Assembly: GCF_000455325.1 (NCBI RefSeq)
Contig: NZ_HG322953.1
Location: 682,164-714,709, forward strand
From: Mycolicibacterium septicum DSM 44393
Lineage (GTDB): Bacteria > Actinomycetota > Actinomycetes > Mycobacteriales > Mycobacteriaceae
Length of the DNA stretch: 32,546 nucleotides
Direction: 5' to 3'
The first letter of the stretch is position 1. Each line of letters starts with the position of its first letter. Under the pieces are notes generated by a model. That model worked only from the letters and a program-made list of their open reading frames with translations, was not told the origin of the DNA and did not search any database. Shown piece by piece: positions 14,696 through 22,242 of this stretch. A program made the position numbers and the translations under genes.

Positions 14696-15670
14696 GTGAC
14701 CATCGCAGTTACCGGATCTATCGCAACCGACCACCTGATGCGGTTCCCGGGCAAATTCTCCGAGCAACTGCTGGCCGACCACCTGCAGAAGGTGTCGCTG
14801 AGCTTCCTGGTCGACGATCTGGTGATCCATCGCGGGGGAGTGGCGGGCAACATGGCCTTCGCGATCGGCATCCTCGGCGGCGACGTCGCGCTGGTCGGCG
14901 CCGCCGGTCAGGATTTCGGTGAATACCGGACCTGGCTCGAGGGCGCCAATGTCGACTGCGGCAGCGTACTGATCTCCGACAGCGCCTACACCGCACGCTT
15001 CGTCTGCACCACCGACGAGGACATGGCCCAGATCGCCTCGTTCTACCCCGGTGCCATGTCGGAGGCGCGCAACATCGCGCTGGCCGACCTGGTGGATCGC
15101 GTGGGGAAGCCGGAACTGGTGATCATCGGCGCCAACGATCCCGAGGCGATGTTCCTGCACACCGAGGAGTGCCGCAAGCTCGGCCTGGCCTTCGCCGCCG
15201 ATCCCTCACAGCAGCTGGCCCGGCTCTCCGGCGAGGAGATCCGCAAGCTCATCAACGGCGCCGCCTACCTGTTCACCAACGACTACGAGTGGGATCTGCT
15301 GCTGCAGAAGTCGGGGTGGAGCGAGGCCCAGGTGATGAGCCAGATCGGCATGCGCGTCACCACGCTCGGCGCCAAGGGCGTCGACCTGGTCAGCTCCGAC
15401 GGCACGTTCGTGCACGTCGACGTGGTGCCCGAGAAGCACCAGGCCGACCCCACCGGTATCGGCGACGCGTTCCGTGCCGGCTTCCTGACCGGACGCAGCG
15501 CCGGGCTGGGCCTTGAGCGCTCGGCCCAACTGGCGTCGCTGGTCGCGGTGCTGGTCCTGGAGTCGACGGGTCCGCAGGAATGGACCTGGGACGCGGCCGA
15601 GGCCGTGCAGCGCCTGACCGATGCCTATGGGGCAGAAGCCGGCGCCGAGATCGGCAAAGCTCTGGCCTGA
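14696..15670 (+). CDS. adoK: Adenosine kinase, PfkB/ribokinase family
   Basis: This protein of 324 residues phosphorylates adenosine to AMP in purine salvage. The sugar-kinase fold shows the GG motif RGGVAGNMAFAIG (47-58), ATP-side motifs such as TTLGAKGVDLV (222-232) and the C-terminal signature DPTGIGDAFRAGF (251-263) with catalytic base Asp257, the same number as in M. tuberculosis AdoK. The start is GTG 14696 after GAGGGG. A TACTGT -10 candidate lies at 14653-14658. It ends in a strong hairpin shared with convergent asnB. Confidence 0.93.
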   Translation: MTIAVTGSIATDHLMRFPGKFSEQLLADHLQKVSLSFLVDDLVIHRGGVAGNMAFAIGILGGDVALVGAAGQDFGEYRTWLEGANVDCGSVLISDSAYTARFVCTTDEDMAQIASFYPGAMSEARNIALADLVDRVGKPELVIIGANDPEAMFLHTEECRKLGLAFAADPSQQLARLSGEEIRKLINGAAYLFTNDYEWDLLLQKSGWSEAQVMSQIGMRVTTLGAKGVDLVSSDGTFVHVDVVPEKHQADPTGIGDAFRAGFLTGRSAGLGLERSAQLASLVAVLVLESTGPQEWTWDAAEAVQRLTDAYGAEAGAEIGKALA

Positions 15671-15682
15671 CCCGGCCGAACC

Positions 15683-15728
15683 AACGCAGAATCGCCCCGA
15701 AACCACGGTTTCGGGGCGATTCTGCGTT
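15683..15728. terminator. Bidirectional hairpin terminator between adoK and asnB
   Basis: A perfect inverted repeat has 22-nt arms (15683-15704 and 15707-15728). The left arm begins AACGCAGAATCGCC and the right arm ends GCGATTCTGCGTT; only AC separates them, so the real loop is a few bases. The right side runs into TGTTTTC, giving a short U-rich tail for adoK transcripts. It lies between stops of convergent genes and can act in both directions. Confidence 0.85.
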
Positions 15729-15739
15729 TGTTTTCGCGC

Positions 15740-17713
15740 TTAGAGCTGCACCGGGTAGTGCGGTTCCTTGATCTGCGGGGTCACGCTGTGCTCCACGAAG
15801 ATGGCGTGCCACAGCATGAAGATCAGAACGGTCCACAACCGGCGGCTGTGATCGCTGACGCCGCTGCGGTGCTCGTCGAGCATGGTGCGGACCGCGGCGA
15901 GATCGACATACTCGCCGGCTCCCGAAGACGCCGTCATGGCGTAGGCCCAGTCCATCAGCTCACCGGCCCGCAGCCAGTGCCTGATCGGTACCGGGAAGCC
16001 CAGCTTGGGCCGGTTCAGCACATGGGCAGGCACGATCGGCTCCAGCGCTCGCCGCAGTGCGTACTTGGTCGTCGAGCGGGTGATCTTCTGGTCGACCGGC
16101 AGCCGGGAAGCCACCGCGAACACCTCGGGGTCCAGGAACGGCACCCGCAGCTCCAGCGAGTTGGCCATCGTCATCTTGTCGGCCTTGACCAGGATGTCGC
16201 CGCGCAGCCAGGTGAACAGGTCGATGTGCTGCATCCGCGCCACCGGATCCCAGCCCTGCGACGCGGCGTACACCGGGGCGGTGACGTCGGTGTGCGTCCA
16301 TTCCTGCCGGAAGCCCGGCAGCACCGCGCGCAGCTGCTCGTCGGAGAAGCTGCGGGCATTGCCGTAGTAGCGCTCCTCAAGGGTCAGCGAACCGCGGTGC
16401 AGCAGGCTCTTGCCCCGCATGCCCTCCGGCAGTGGCTTCGACGCCTTGCCCAGTGACTTGCGCACGGGCCGCGGCAGGTAGTCGAACGGCCTGAGCGACA
16501 ACGGTTCCCGGTAGATCGTGTAGCCGCCGAACAGCTCGTCGGCACCCTCGCCGGACAGCACCACCTTGACGTGCTTGCGCGCCTCACGGGCGATGAAGAA
16601 CAGCGGCACCAGGGCCGGGTCGGCCACCGGTTCGTCCAGATACCAGACGATCTCGGGCAGTGCCTCGACGAATTCGGCCGGACTGACCACCTTGGCGACG
16701 TGCCGGGCGCCGATCGCCTCGGCGGAGGCCACGGCGACATCGACCTCCGAGAAGCCCTCCCGCTCGAAGCCGGTGGTGAAGGTGATCAGCCGGGGGTTGT
16801 GACGCATCGCCAGCGCCGCGATCGCCGTCGAATCGATGCCGCCGGACAGGAAGGCGCCCACCGTGACATCGGCGCGCATGTGCTTGGCGACAGAATCCTC
16901 GAGCGCGGCGGTGATCTCGTCGTACCGGGACTGCTCGGCCCCCTTGACGAACGGCACAGCGTTGAACTTCGGCACGAAGTAGCGGGTCACCTCGGGCAGG
17001 CCACCGGGCCGCAGGCGGGCGTAACTGCCCGACTCCAGCCGGCGGATGCCGCGGTGCAGCGTCTCGGGTTCGGGTACGTACTGCAGCACCGTGTAGTGCT
17101 GAACCGCCCGCTCGTCGATACCCAGATCCAGTCCAAGCGGGTCGGCGAGGTCGAGCAGGCACTTCTTCTCGCTACCCACCGCGGTGCCGCCAGGCCCGGT
17201 GGCCATGAACAGCGGCTTGATGCCGAACGGGTCCCTGGCACAGAACAATTCGCGCTCGACGGTGTCCCACAGCGCGAACGCGAACATGCCGCGGAGCCGA
17301 TTCAGAGCGTCGGTACCCCAGTAGTGGTAGGCCGCGACGATGGCCTCGCCGTCGCCGTCGGTGTGAAATTCGGCACCGAACTCGGACCGCAGGGCCTCGC
17401 GGAGTTCCAGATAGTTGTAGATCTCGCCGTTGAACACGAGCACGTACCGGTCCGGCGCGTCGGCAGGTCCCCACCGCAGCGGCTGGTGGCTGTGCGCGAT
17501 ATCGATGATCGAGAGCCGGTTGAAGCCGAGCACCACGGTGCCGTCGGGCCCGTCGGTCGTGTCGGCCCAGGTGCCGGGCTCGTCAGGGCCCCGGTGACGC
17601 ATCAGGTGGGAAGCGTTCGCCACCGCGTCGACCAGCTGAGATCCGGCGTCGGGGGAGGCGTCACCCGGGTTGGATCCGGTAGGGGCAGTTACCAAGGCGA
17701 GCAGTCCGCACAC
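15740..17713 (-). CDS. asnB: Glutamine-dependent amidotransferase AsnB (LtsA-type)
   Basis: This protein of 657 residues starts at GTG 17713, so Cys2 (MCGLLAL) becomes the N-terminal glutaminase nucleophile after Met removal. The glutaminase domain shows RHRGPDE (39-45), FNGEIYNYLELR and DGDGEAI. The synthetase domain has the PPi loop SGGIDST (290-296), GEGADELFGGY and the RRALEPIVP and RPKLGFPVPIRHWLR regions. The family adds amide nitrogen from glutamine via acyl-adenylate. Annotated as asparagine synthetase, the mycobacterial and corynebacterial homologues (LtsA) are linked to amidation of diaminopimelate in peptidoglycan. The start has no ribosome site; CATACT lies 6 nt upstream. Confidence 0.93.
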   Translation of the reverse strand: MCGLLALVTAPTGSNPGDASPDAGSQLVDAVANASHLMRHRGPDEPGTWADTTDGPDGTVVLGFNRLSIIDIAHSHQPLRWGPADAPDRYVLVFNGEIYNYLELREALRSEFGAEFHTDGDGEAIVAAYHYWGTDALNRLRGMFAFALWDTVERELFCARDPFGIKPLFMATGPGGTAVGSEKKCLLDLADPLGLDLGIDERAVQHYTVLQYVPEPETLHRGIRRLESGSYARLRPGGLPEVTRYFVPKFNAVPFVKGAEQSRYDEITAALEDSVAKHMRADVTVGAFLSGGIDSTAIAALAMRHNPRLITFTTGFEREGFSEVDVAVASAEAIGARHVAKVVSPAEFVEALPEIVWYLDEPVADPALVPLFFIAREARKHVKVVLSGEGADELFGGYTIYREPLSLRPFDYLPRPVRKSLGKASKPLPEGMRGKSLLHRGSLTLEERYYGNARSFSDEQLRAVLPGFRQEWTHTDVTAPVYAASQGWDPVARMQHIDLFTWLRGDILVKADKMTMANSLELRVPFLDPEVFAVASRLPVDQKITRSTTKYALRRALEPIVPAHVLNRPKLGFPVPIRHWLRAGELMDWAYAMTASSGAGEYVDLAAVRTMLDEHRSGVSDHSRRLWTVLIFMLWHAIFVEHSVTPQIKEPHYPVQL

Positions 17714-17719
17714 CGCGCC

Positions 17720-17725
17720 AGTATG
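17720..17725 (-). promoter_or_regulatory. Possible -10 for a leaderless asnB transcript
   Basis: CATACT on the minus strand ends 6 nt before the asnB GTG. It departs from TANNNT at the first base but keeps the key A2 and T6. The same hexamer stands 7 nt before ctaE. Confidence 0.3.
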
Positions 17726-17818
17726 TCTGATCCGGCGGGTCCCCGAGACCACCACCCGGGCCGTTGCGCCAGTCGCTTCGGTCCTGTCGCGACGCCATTC
17801 CCGAGTCGCTTCGCTCCC

Positions 17819-17849
17819 GTGGACCGGCGTGGTCTACGCTGCGTAGTAT
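17819..17849 (+). promoter_or_regulatory. Candidate ctaC promoter
   Basis: TGGACC (17820-17825) and TAGTAT (17844-17849) are separated by 18 nt and resemble a SigA-type promoter, with a start expected near 17856. The leader then holds the 10-bp palindrome CGACCGGTCG (17861-17870) flanked by near-complementary GTATTCGC and GCGAAATAC. A 10-mer AGTCGCTTCG occurs twice upstream (17771-17780 and 17804-17813). Confidence 0.4.
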
Positions 17850-17903
17850 TCGCAAAACAACGACCGGTCGCGGTCGCGAAATACCGATCTAGGAGGCGCC
17901 AAC

Positions 17904-18941
17904 GTGACACCTCGCGGGCTTAAGAAGGTGGCCCGAGCGGCGTTGTTGACCATTGTCCTGGGTGGCTCAGCCCTCTTGCTGAGCGGCTGCAGCTGGCAGG
18001 ACGCACTCGCGCTCGGTTGGCCGACCGGAATCACCCCAGAGGGCAAACTCAACCGAGAGCTGTGGATCGGCTCCGTGATTGCGTCCTTCGTGGTGGGCGC
18101 CATCGTGTGGGCCCTGATCTTCTGGTCGAGTGCATTCCACCGGAAGAAGAAGGGCGACACCGAGTTGCCGCGCCAGTTCGGCTACAACATGCCGCTGGAG
18201 CTGGTGCTGACGGTCATCCCGTTCCTCATCATCTCGGTGCTGTTCTACTTCACCGTGGTGGTCCAGGAGCGCATGCTCCACAAGGACCCCAACCCCGAGG
18301 TCGTCATCGACGTGACCGCCTTCCAGTGGAACTGGAAGTTCGGCTACCAGAAGATCGACTACGCCGACGGCACATTCGATTACGACGGTGTCGACGCCGA
18401 GCGCAAGGCCGCGATGACGTCCAAGCCCGAGGGCAAGGACGAGCACGGCCAGGAGCGCGTTGGCGCGGTGCGTGGCCTCAACCCCGAGGACCGCACCTAC
18501 CTGAACTTCGACAAGGTCGAGACGCTGGGCACCTCCACGGAGATCCCGGTGCTGGTGCTCCCGGCGGGCAAGCGCGTCGAGTTCCAGCTCAACTCCGCGG
18601 ACGTGATCCACGGTTTCTGGGTGCCGGAGTTCCTCTTCAAGCGCGACGTGATGCCCGAGCCGAAGGCCAACAACTCGGACAACATCTTCCAGGTCAGCAA
18701 GATCGAGCAGACCGGTGCGTTCGTCGGGCGCTGCACCGAGATGTGCGGCACCTACCACTCGATGATGAACTTCGAGGTCCGGGTCGTCGAACCCAACGAC
18801 TTCAAGGCCTACATCGATCAGCGCACGGCAGGTAAGACCAATGCCGAGGCCTTGGCTGCGATCAACCAGGAGCCGTTGGCTGTCACGACCCACCCGTTTG
18901 ACACCCGACGCGGTGAGCAGGCACCGCAGGCGAGCAAGTAG
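17904..18941 (+). CDS. ctaC: Cytochrome c oxidase subunit II
   Basis: This CuA subunit of the aa3 oxidase has 345 residues and passes electrons from the bcc complex to CtaD. The GTG start follows AGGAGG by 7 nt. An N-terminal signal ends in the lipobox LSGC (Cys29), so the mature protein is probably a lipoprotein. Two membrane helices lie at about 56-76 and 99-120. The CuA site is complete: His236 (VIHGFW), Cys277, Cys281, His285 and Met288 in CTEMCGTYHSMM. A charged insert at about 165-200 is typical of the actinobacterial subunit. It heads a plus-strand run with ctaF 12 nt downstream. Confidence 0.97.
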   Translation: MTPRGLKKVARAALLTIVLGGSALLLSGCSWQDALALGWPTGITPEGKLNRELWIGSVIASFVVGAIVWALIFWSSAFHRKKKGDTELPRQFGYNMPLELVLTVIPFLIISVLFYFTVVVQERMLHKDPNPEVVIDVTAFQWNWKFGYQKIDYADGTFDYDGVDAERKAAMTSKPEGKDEHGQERVGAVRGLNPEDRTYLNFDKVETLGTSTEIPVLVLPAGKRVEFQLNSADVIHGFWVPEFLFKRDVMPEPKANNSDNIFQVSKIEQTGAFVGRCTEMCGTYHSMMNFEVRVVEPNDFKAYIDQRTAGKTNAEALAAINQEPLAVTTHPFDTRRGEQAPQASK

Positions 18942-18953
18942 GGGCGACACGCA

Positions 18954-19373
18954 ATGCATATTGAAGCTCGACTGTTCGAGATCCTCACGGCCTTCTTCGC
19001 CCTGTCGGCGGTGCTGTACGGCGTGCTGACGGCGATGTTCGCCACCGGTGGTGTCGAGTGGGCCGGTACCACCGCGCTCGTGCTCACGACCGGCCTGACC
19101 CTGATCACCGGCACCTTCTTCCGCTTCGTGGCGCGTCGTCTCGACACCCGCCCCGAGGACTACGAAGACGCCGAGATCAGTGACGGCGCAGGCGAACTCG
19201 GTTTCTACTCACCGCACAGCTGGTGGCCCATCCTGATCGCGCTGTCCTTTTCGACCGCGGCGGTGGGCGCCGCCCTGTGGCTTCCCTGGCTGATCGTCGC
19301 GGGTGTCTGCTTCGTGTTGATGGCGGTCAGCGGTTTGGTCTTCGAGTACTACTGGGGTCCTGAGAAGCACTGA
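18954..19373 (+). CDS. ctaF: Cytochrome c oxidase polypeptide 4
   Basis: This small integral membrane protein of 139 residues is the actinobacterial subunit IV of the aa3 oxidase. Four hydrophobic segments are visible (about 7-28, 37-57, 91-110 and 112-131). The loop between the second and third is acidic (RPEDYEDAEISDGAGELG). The ATG at 18954 has AGGGGCG upstream and follows ctaC by 12 nt, so the two are co-transcribed. It has no catalytic residues; it helps hold the supercomplex together. Confidence 0.95.
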   Translation: MHIEARLFEILTAFFALSAVLYGVLTAMFATGGVEWAGTTALVLTTGLTLITGTFFRFVARRLDTRPEDYEDAEISDGAGELGFYSPHSWWPILIALSFSTAAVGAALWLPWLIVAGVCFVLMAVSGLVFEYYWGPEKH

Positions 19374-19388
19374 CCCGTCCGGACGTGC

Positions 19389-19417
19389 CGATTGTGGCCT
19401 GGTCAAGGTCACAATCG
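19389..19417 (+). terminator. Hairpin after ctaF
   Basis: CGATTGTGGCC (19389-19399) pairs with GGTCACAATCG (19407-19417) with one G-U pair and a 7-nt loop. It starts 16 nt after the ctaF stop. There is no U-tract, so termination may be partial, allowing read-through to mmpS3. Confidence 0.5.
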
Positions 19418-19557
19418 GGCCGTCACTTCATCCGCCACCGGCAGCGCCGGACTCGCCGGCTTCCACTCGTTGGGTAATGTTGCCGGGGCACTGTCACCAG
19501 CGAACGGTTTCGTCTCGATCCGCGTGGCAGTGAAGTTGTCGAGAAGGATAGGCGTAG

Positions 19558-20436
19558 ATGAGCGGGCCGAATCCCCCGGAACCGGGTGCCTCCGGTTCTG
19601 ATTTGCCGGATCAACCCGGAAAGCACTCCGCACCCGAGGAGCCCACGCAGGTCGCGGGCGCCGACGCGGATGGCGACGAGACGGACTTCTACTCACAGGC
19701 GTACTCCGCGCCCGAGTCCGAGCAGTTCACCAGCGGGCCGTACGTGCCTTCCGATGTGGCGCTCTACGACTACGACGATTACGACGCGTCGACGGAACTG
19801 GTCGACACCTCTCCACCGCCGCGCTGGCCATGGGTGGTCGGTATCACCGCCATCATCGCGGCTGTCGCCCTGGTGGCCTCGGTGGCCGTCCTGGTCACCC
19901 GGGACGACGACACCAGCAACCTGGCGACCCCGCGGCCGAGTACCACCACGTCGGCGCCGCCGGTGCAGGACGAGATCACCACGACGACTCCGCCACCGCC
20001 TCCTCCGCCTCCTCCGACGTCGGAAGAGCTTCCACCCCCGCCGCCCCCGGAGACCGTGACGGTGACCGAGCCGCCGCCGCCTCCTCCCGCTCCGCCCAGC
20101 GAGGCGCCCGCGCCGGCCCCGAACACCACGACGGCGCCGCCGACCACCACCACGACCCATGCCGGACCGCGCCAGGTCACCTATTCGGTGACGGGCACCA
20201 AGGCCCCGGGTGACATCATCACCATCACCTACGTCGACGGGAACGGTAACCGGCGCACCCTGCGCAACGTCTACATCCCGTGGACCTTCACGATGACCCC
20301 GATCTCCAACTCGGACGTGGGTTCGGTCGAGGCATCCAGCCTGTTCCTGGTCAGCAGATTGAACTGCTCGATCACGGCCAGCGACGGCACCGTGTTGTCG
20401 TCGAATGCCAACAACTCCGCGCAGACTGCCTGCTGA
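19558..20436 (+). CDS. mmpS3: MmpS3 family membrane protein
   Basis: This protein of 292 residues matches the Rv2198c slot. Residues 1-88 are an acidic cytoplasmic tail. One membrane helix (91-113) is followed by a Thr/Pro-rich linker (127-200) with runs of six to nine prolines. A C-terminal MmpS-type beta domain follows (about 205-292; VTYSVTGTKAPGDIITITYV), with two cysteines (270 and 292) that may form a disulfide. Unlike MmpS4/S5, it has a long linker and no adjacent mmpL. It is envelope-associated; its role is not established from sequence. The ATG at 19558 follows AGGATAGG. Its stop overlaps the next start as TGATG. Confidence 0.9.
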   Translation: MSGPNPPEPGASGSDLPDQPGKHSAPEEPTQVAGADADGDETDFYSQAYSAPESEQFTSGPYVPSDVALYDYDDYDASTELVDTSPPPRWPWVVGITAIIAAVALVASVAVLVTRDDDTSNLATPRPSTTTSAPPVQDEITTTTPPPPPPPPPTSEELPPPPPPETVTVTEPPPPPPAPPSEAPAPAPNTTTAPPTTTTTHAGPRQVTYSVTGTKAPGDIITITYVDGNGNRRTLRNVYIPWTFTMTPISNSDVGSVEASSLFLVSRLNCSITASDGTVLSSNANNSAQTAC

Positions 20437-21020
20437 TGTCCGGGCCGATCAGCGAACTCGACAACACCGACCGGGTTTTGCTGGGCGCATGCGCCGCGGT
20501 CTGGCTCGCTGCGCTGGGCGCCGGGGTGGCCGCTGTCGTCGCCCTGGTGGATCTCGGCCGCAGTCATCCGCAGGGTGCTGAGAGTGCCGACACCCCGTGG
20601 GTGCTCTACACCGTGATCGGCCTGTCGGTGCTGGTGATCGCCGGGGCGGTGCCGTTGCTGCTGCGGGCCCGGTCCCAGGCCGACAACCGCCCGCCCGGCG
20701 GACGGCGACCCTTGCCGCCCGCGCGTTCACCGCGCCCGATCGGGGGCAGCTACCGGGCCGCTCCGGTCGCGATGAGTCGATATACCGCGGGCACCGGCGC
20801 GGCGACCGCCGCCACCGAGGCGGTGTGGTTGCGGTTCATCTTGGCGGTCACCTGCGCCATCGGTCTGGGGACCGCGGCCATCGGGCTGGCGACCTATCTG
20901 ATGGCGACCGGCAGCAATGTGGCGGCCTGGTGCCTCTACGGCCTGGCCGGGTTGGTCACCGCGGGCATCGTCGCGCTGCCGATCGTGGCGCTGCGACACC
21001 TCGGCGCGTTGCCGTCCTGA
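20436..21020 (+). CDS. Four-helix membrane protein, DUF2561-type (Rv2197c-like)
   Basis: The protein has 194 residues starting at ATG 20436, which shares its A with the mmpS3 stop codon (TGATG), so translation is coupled. Four membrane helices are visible (about 15-38, 55-74, 128-152 and 158-180). The cytoplasmic loop between the second and third is basic and Pro-rich (RARSQADNRPPGGRRPLPPA). I recall Rv2197c in this place as a mycobacterial DUF2561 protein with no known activity. Coupling to mmpS3 suggests a shared envelope role. Confidence 0.85.
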   Translation: MSGPISELDNTDRVLLGACAAVWLAALGAGVAAVVALVDLGRSHPQGAESADTPWVLYTVIGLSVLVIAGAVPLLLRARSQADNRPPGGRRPLPPARSPRPIGGSYRAAPVAMSRYTAGTGAATAATEAVWLRFILAVTCAIGLGTAAIGLATYLMATGSNVAAWCLYGLAGLVTAGIVALPIVALRHLGALPS

Positions 21021-21134
21021 GCCCGTGCGAGGCCGCAGAGCCTTCCGGGTTTTGCTGCGGAACGCGCCGACCGATGCGTAGCCTCGATGTCCAGATGCGG
21101 ACAGAGGCCAACGACACGGAAGGCGAGGCCGCGC

Positions 21135-21812
21135 ATGAGAAAGCTCTTGGCGGGCTTGGTGGCGGTCGGCGTGAGCGTTTCGCTTGTCGGGTGTGGGACC
21201 GAGACCAAGACCGAGCCGACAACCTCGGCCCCGACGACCACGGCCCCGACGACCACGAGTGCCGCGGCGGAGCGGCCGAACATCACCGGTCCACACAAGA
21301 CCATCAACGACTACATCACCGAGAACAAGATCGCCGAGACACCGTTCAAGCCAGACGACCCCGGCACACCGGATTTCGACTTCCCGTTCCCGCCGGACTG
21401 GAGTAGCGCGGGGGACAAGACGCCCGCCTGGGCCTACGGTGCCATCGTCTACGACAAGCCGGCGGACCCGGCCGATCCACCGGCCATCATCGCCATCGCG
21501 TCGAAGCTGGCCGGCGACGTGGATGCGGCCGAGATCCTGGAGTACGCCCCCGGGATGTCGCAGAACCTGCCGGACTACAAGTCGGTCATGGATCCCGAGA
21601 AGTCCACGCTGGGTGGCTTCGAGGCGATCCGGTCGGCCGGAACCTACACCCACAACGGCGAAGTGCGGGTGATCGCCCAGAAGACGGTCGTCATCCCCGG
21701 CAACGACGCATTGTTCGTGCTTCAGCTCAACGCTGACGCCCCGGAAGGGCAGAAGGACGTGGTGATCGACGCAGCCAAGATCATCGACGAGCAGACCAAG
21801 ATCACCCCGTAG
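21135..21812 (+). CDS. LpqN/LpqT-family lipoprotein
   Basis: The protein has 225 residues from ATG 21135; GGAAGGCGAGG lies upstream, and a longer frame 5' is not favoured because the signal peptide starts here. The lipobox LVGC places lipidated Cys20. A Thr/Ser/Ala linker (about 27-48) leads to a domain that I recognise as close to M. tuberculosis LpqN. Marks are TINDYITENKIAETP, PPDW, AYGAIVY, PPAIIAIASKLAGDVDA and the end IDEQTKITP. The family is envelope-attached; LpqN has been linked to host interaction and to envelope biogenesis partners. It is not at this site in M. tuberculosis as I recall, so it is an extra copy or relocated gene. Confidence 0.85.
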   Translation: MRKLLAGLVAVGVSVSLVGCGTETKTEPTTSAPTTTAPTTTSAAAERPNITGPHKTINDYITENKIAETPFKPDDPGTPDFDFPFPPDWSSAGDKTPAWAYGAIVYDKPADPADPPAIIAIASKLAGDVDAAEILEYAPGMSQNLPDYKSVMDPEKSTLGGFEAIRSAGTYTHNGEVRVIAQKTVVIPGNDALFVLQLNADAPEGQKDVVIDAAKIIDEQTKITP

Positions 21813-21825
21813 CGGAGACATCGAC

Positions 21826-22155
21826 ATGAAGATCCGAACCAGGGCATCCGAACTCCTGTTGGCGACTCTGTGCACCACGATGCTGGCCTCCGCCTCCCTG
21901 GCGGCGGCACCGTCGGCGATGTCGGCCCCGTGTCCGGGCGGAAGCACCCTCGACCCGACCACCGGCATCTGCTGGTCGGAGAACAGCCCGAGCAACAGCC
22001 TCGGCGGTTCGGGGAACATCCCTTGTCTCCCCGGGCGTCTGGGCCTGTGCCTCGGTGCTCTGCAGAACACGCCGCTTCCGGGTTCGGCGCTGCAGACGAC
22101 CTATCCGCCCGCCGGGCCCGCACCGCGTTCAGGACCCAAGGGCACCTGGCCGTAG
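21826..22155 (+). CDS. Small secreted Cys-containing protein
   Basis: The protein has 109 residues. A Sec signal peptide (KIRTRASELLLATLCTTMLA) is likely cut after SAMSA (residue 34). The mature part is about 75 residues, rich in Gly, Pro and Ser, with four cysteines (36, 49, 67 and 75) that could form two disulfides. CPGGSTLDPTTGICW and CLPGRLGLCLGAL are the two Cys pairs. It starts 13 nt after the lipoprotein stop behind CGGAGA, so the two form a pair. I do not recognise the family. It ends in a strong hairpin. Confidence 0.75.
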   Translation: MKIRTRASELLLATLCTTMLASASLAAAPSAMSAPCPGGSTLDPTTGICWSENSPSNSLGGSGNIPCLPGRLGLCLGALQNTPLPGSALQTTYPPAGPAPRSGPKGTWP

Positions 22156-22183
22156 CCGTCTTCTCGGCCGCATCATCCACATA

Positions 22184-22227
22184 AAACAATCGCCGCAACC
22201 TCTTTCAAGAGGCTGCGGCGATTGTTT
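22184..22227. terminator. Bidirectional hairpin terminator before qcrB end
   Basis: 21-nt arms (22184-22204 and 22207-22227) pair with a single mismatch that becomes G-U in one RNA strand. The left arm opens AAACAATCGCCGCA and the right arm ends TGCGGCGATTGTTT. The T-rich end supports termination of the plus-strand genes and the A-rich start gives U residues to the convergent qcrB transcript. Confidence 0.85.
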
Positions 22228-22242
22228 GGGGTAGGGGAGTGG

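Noticed and set aside
15683..15728. Small RNA gene or mobile-element inverted repeat
   Set aside because: There is no second copy at matching distance and no transposase; position between two stops and the T-rich tail favour a terminator.
19558..20436. PE/PPE or surface proline-rich protein
   Set aside because: The polyproline runs are a linker between a membrane helix and an MmpS-type domain, and position and order match mmpS3.
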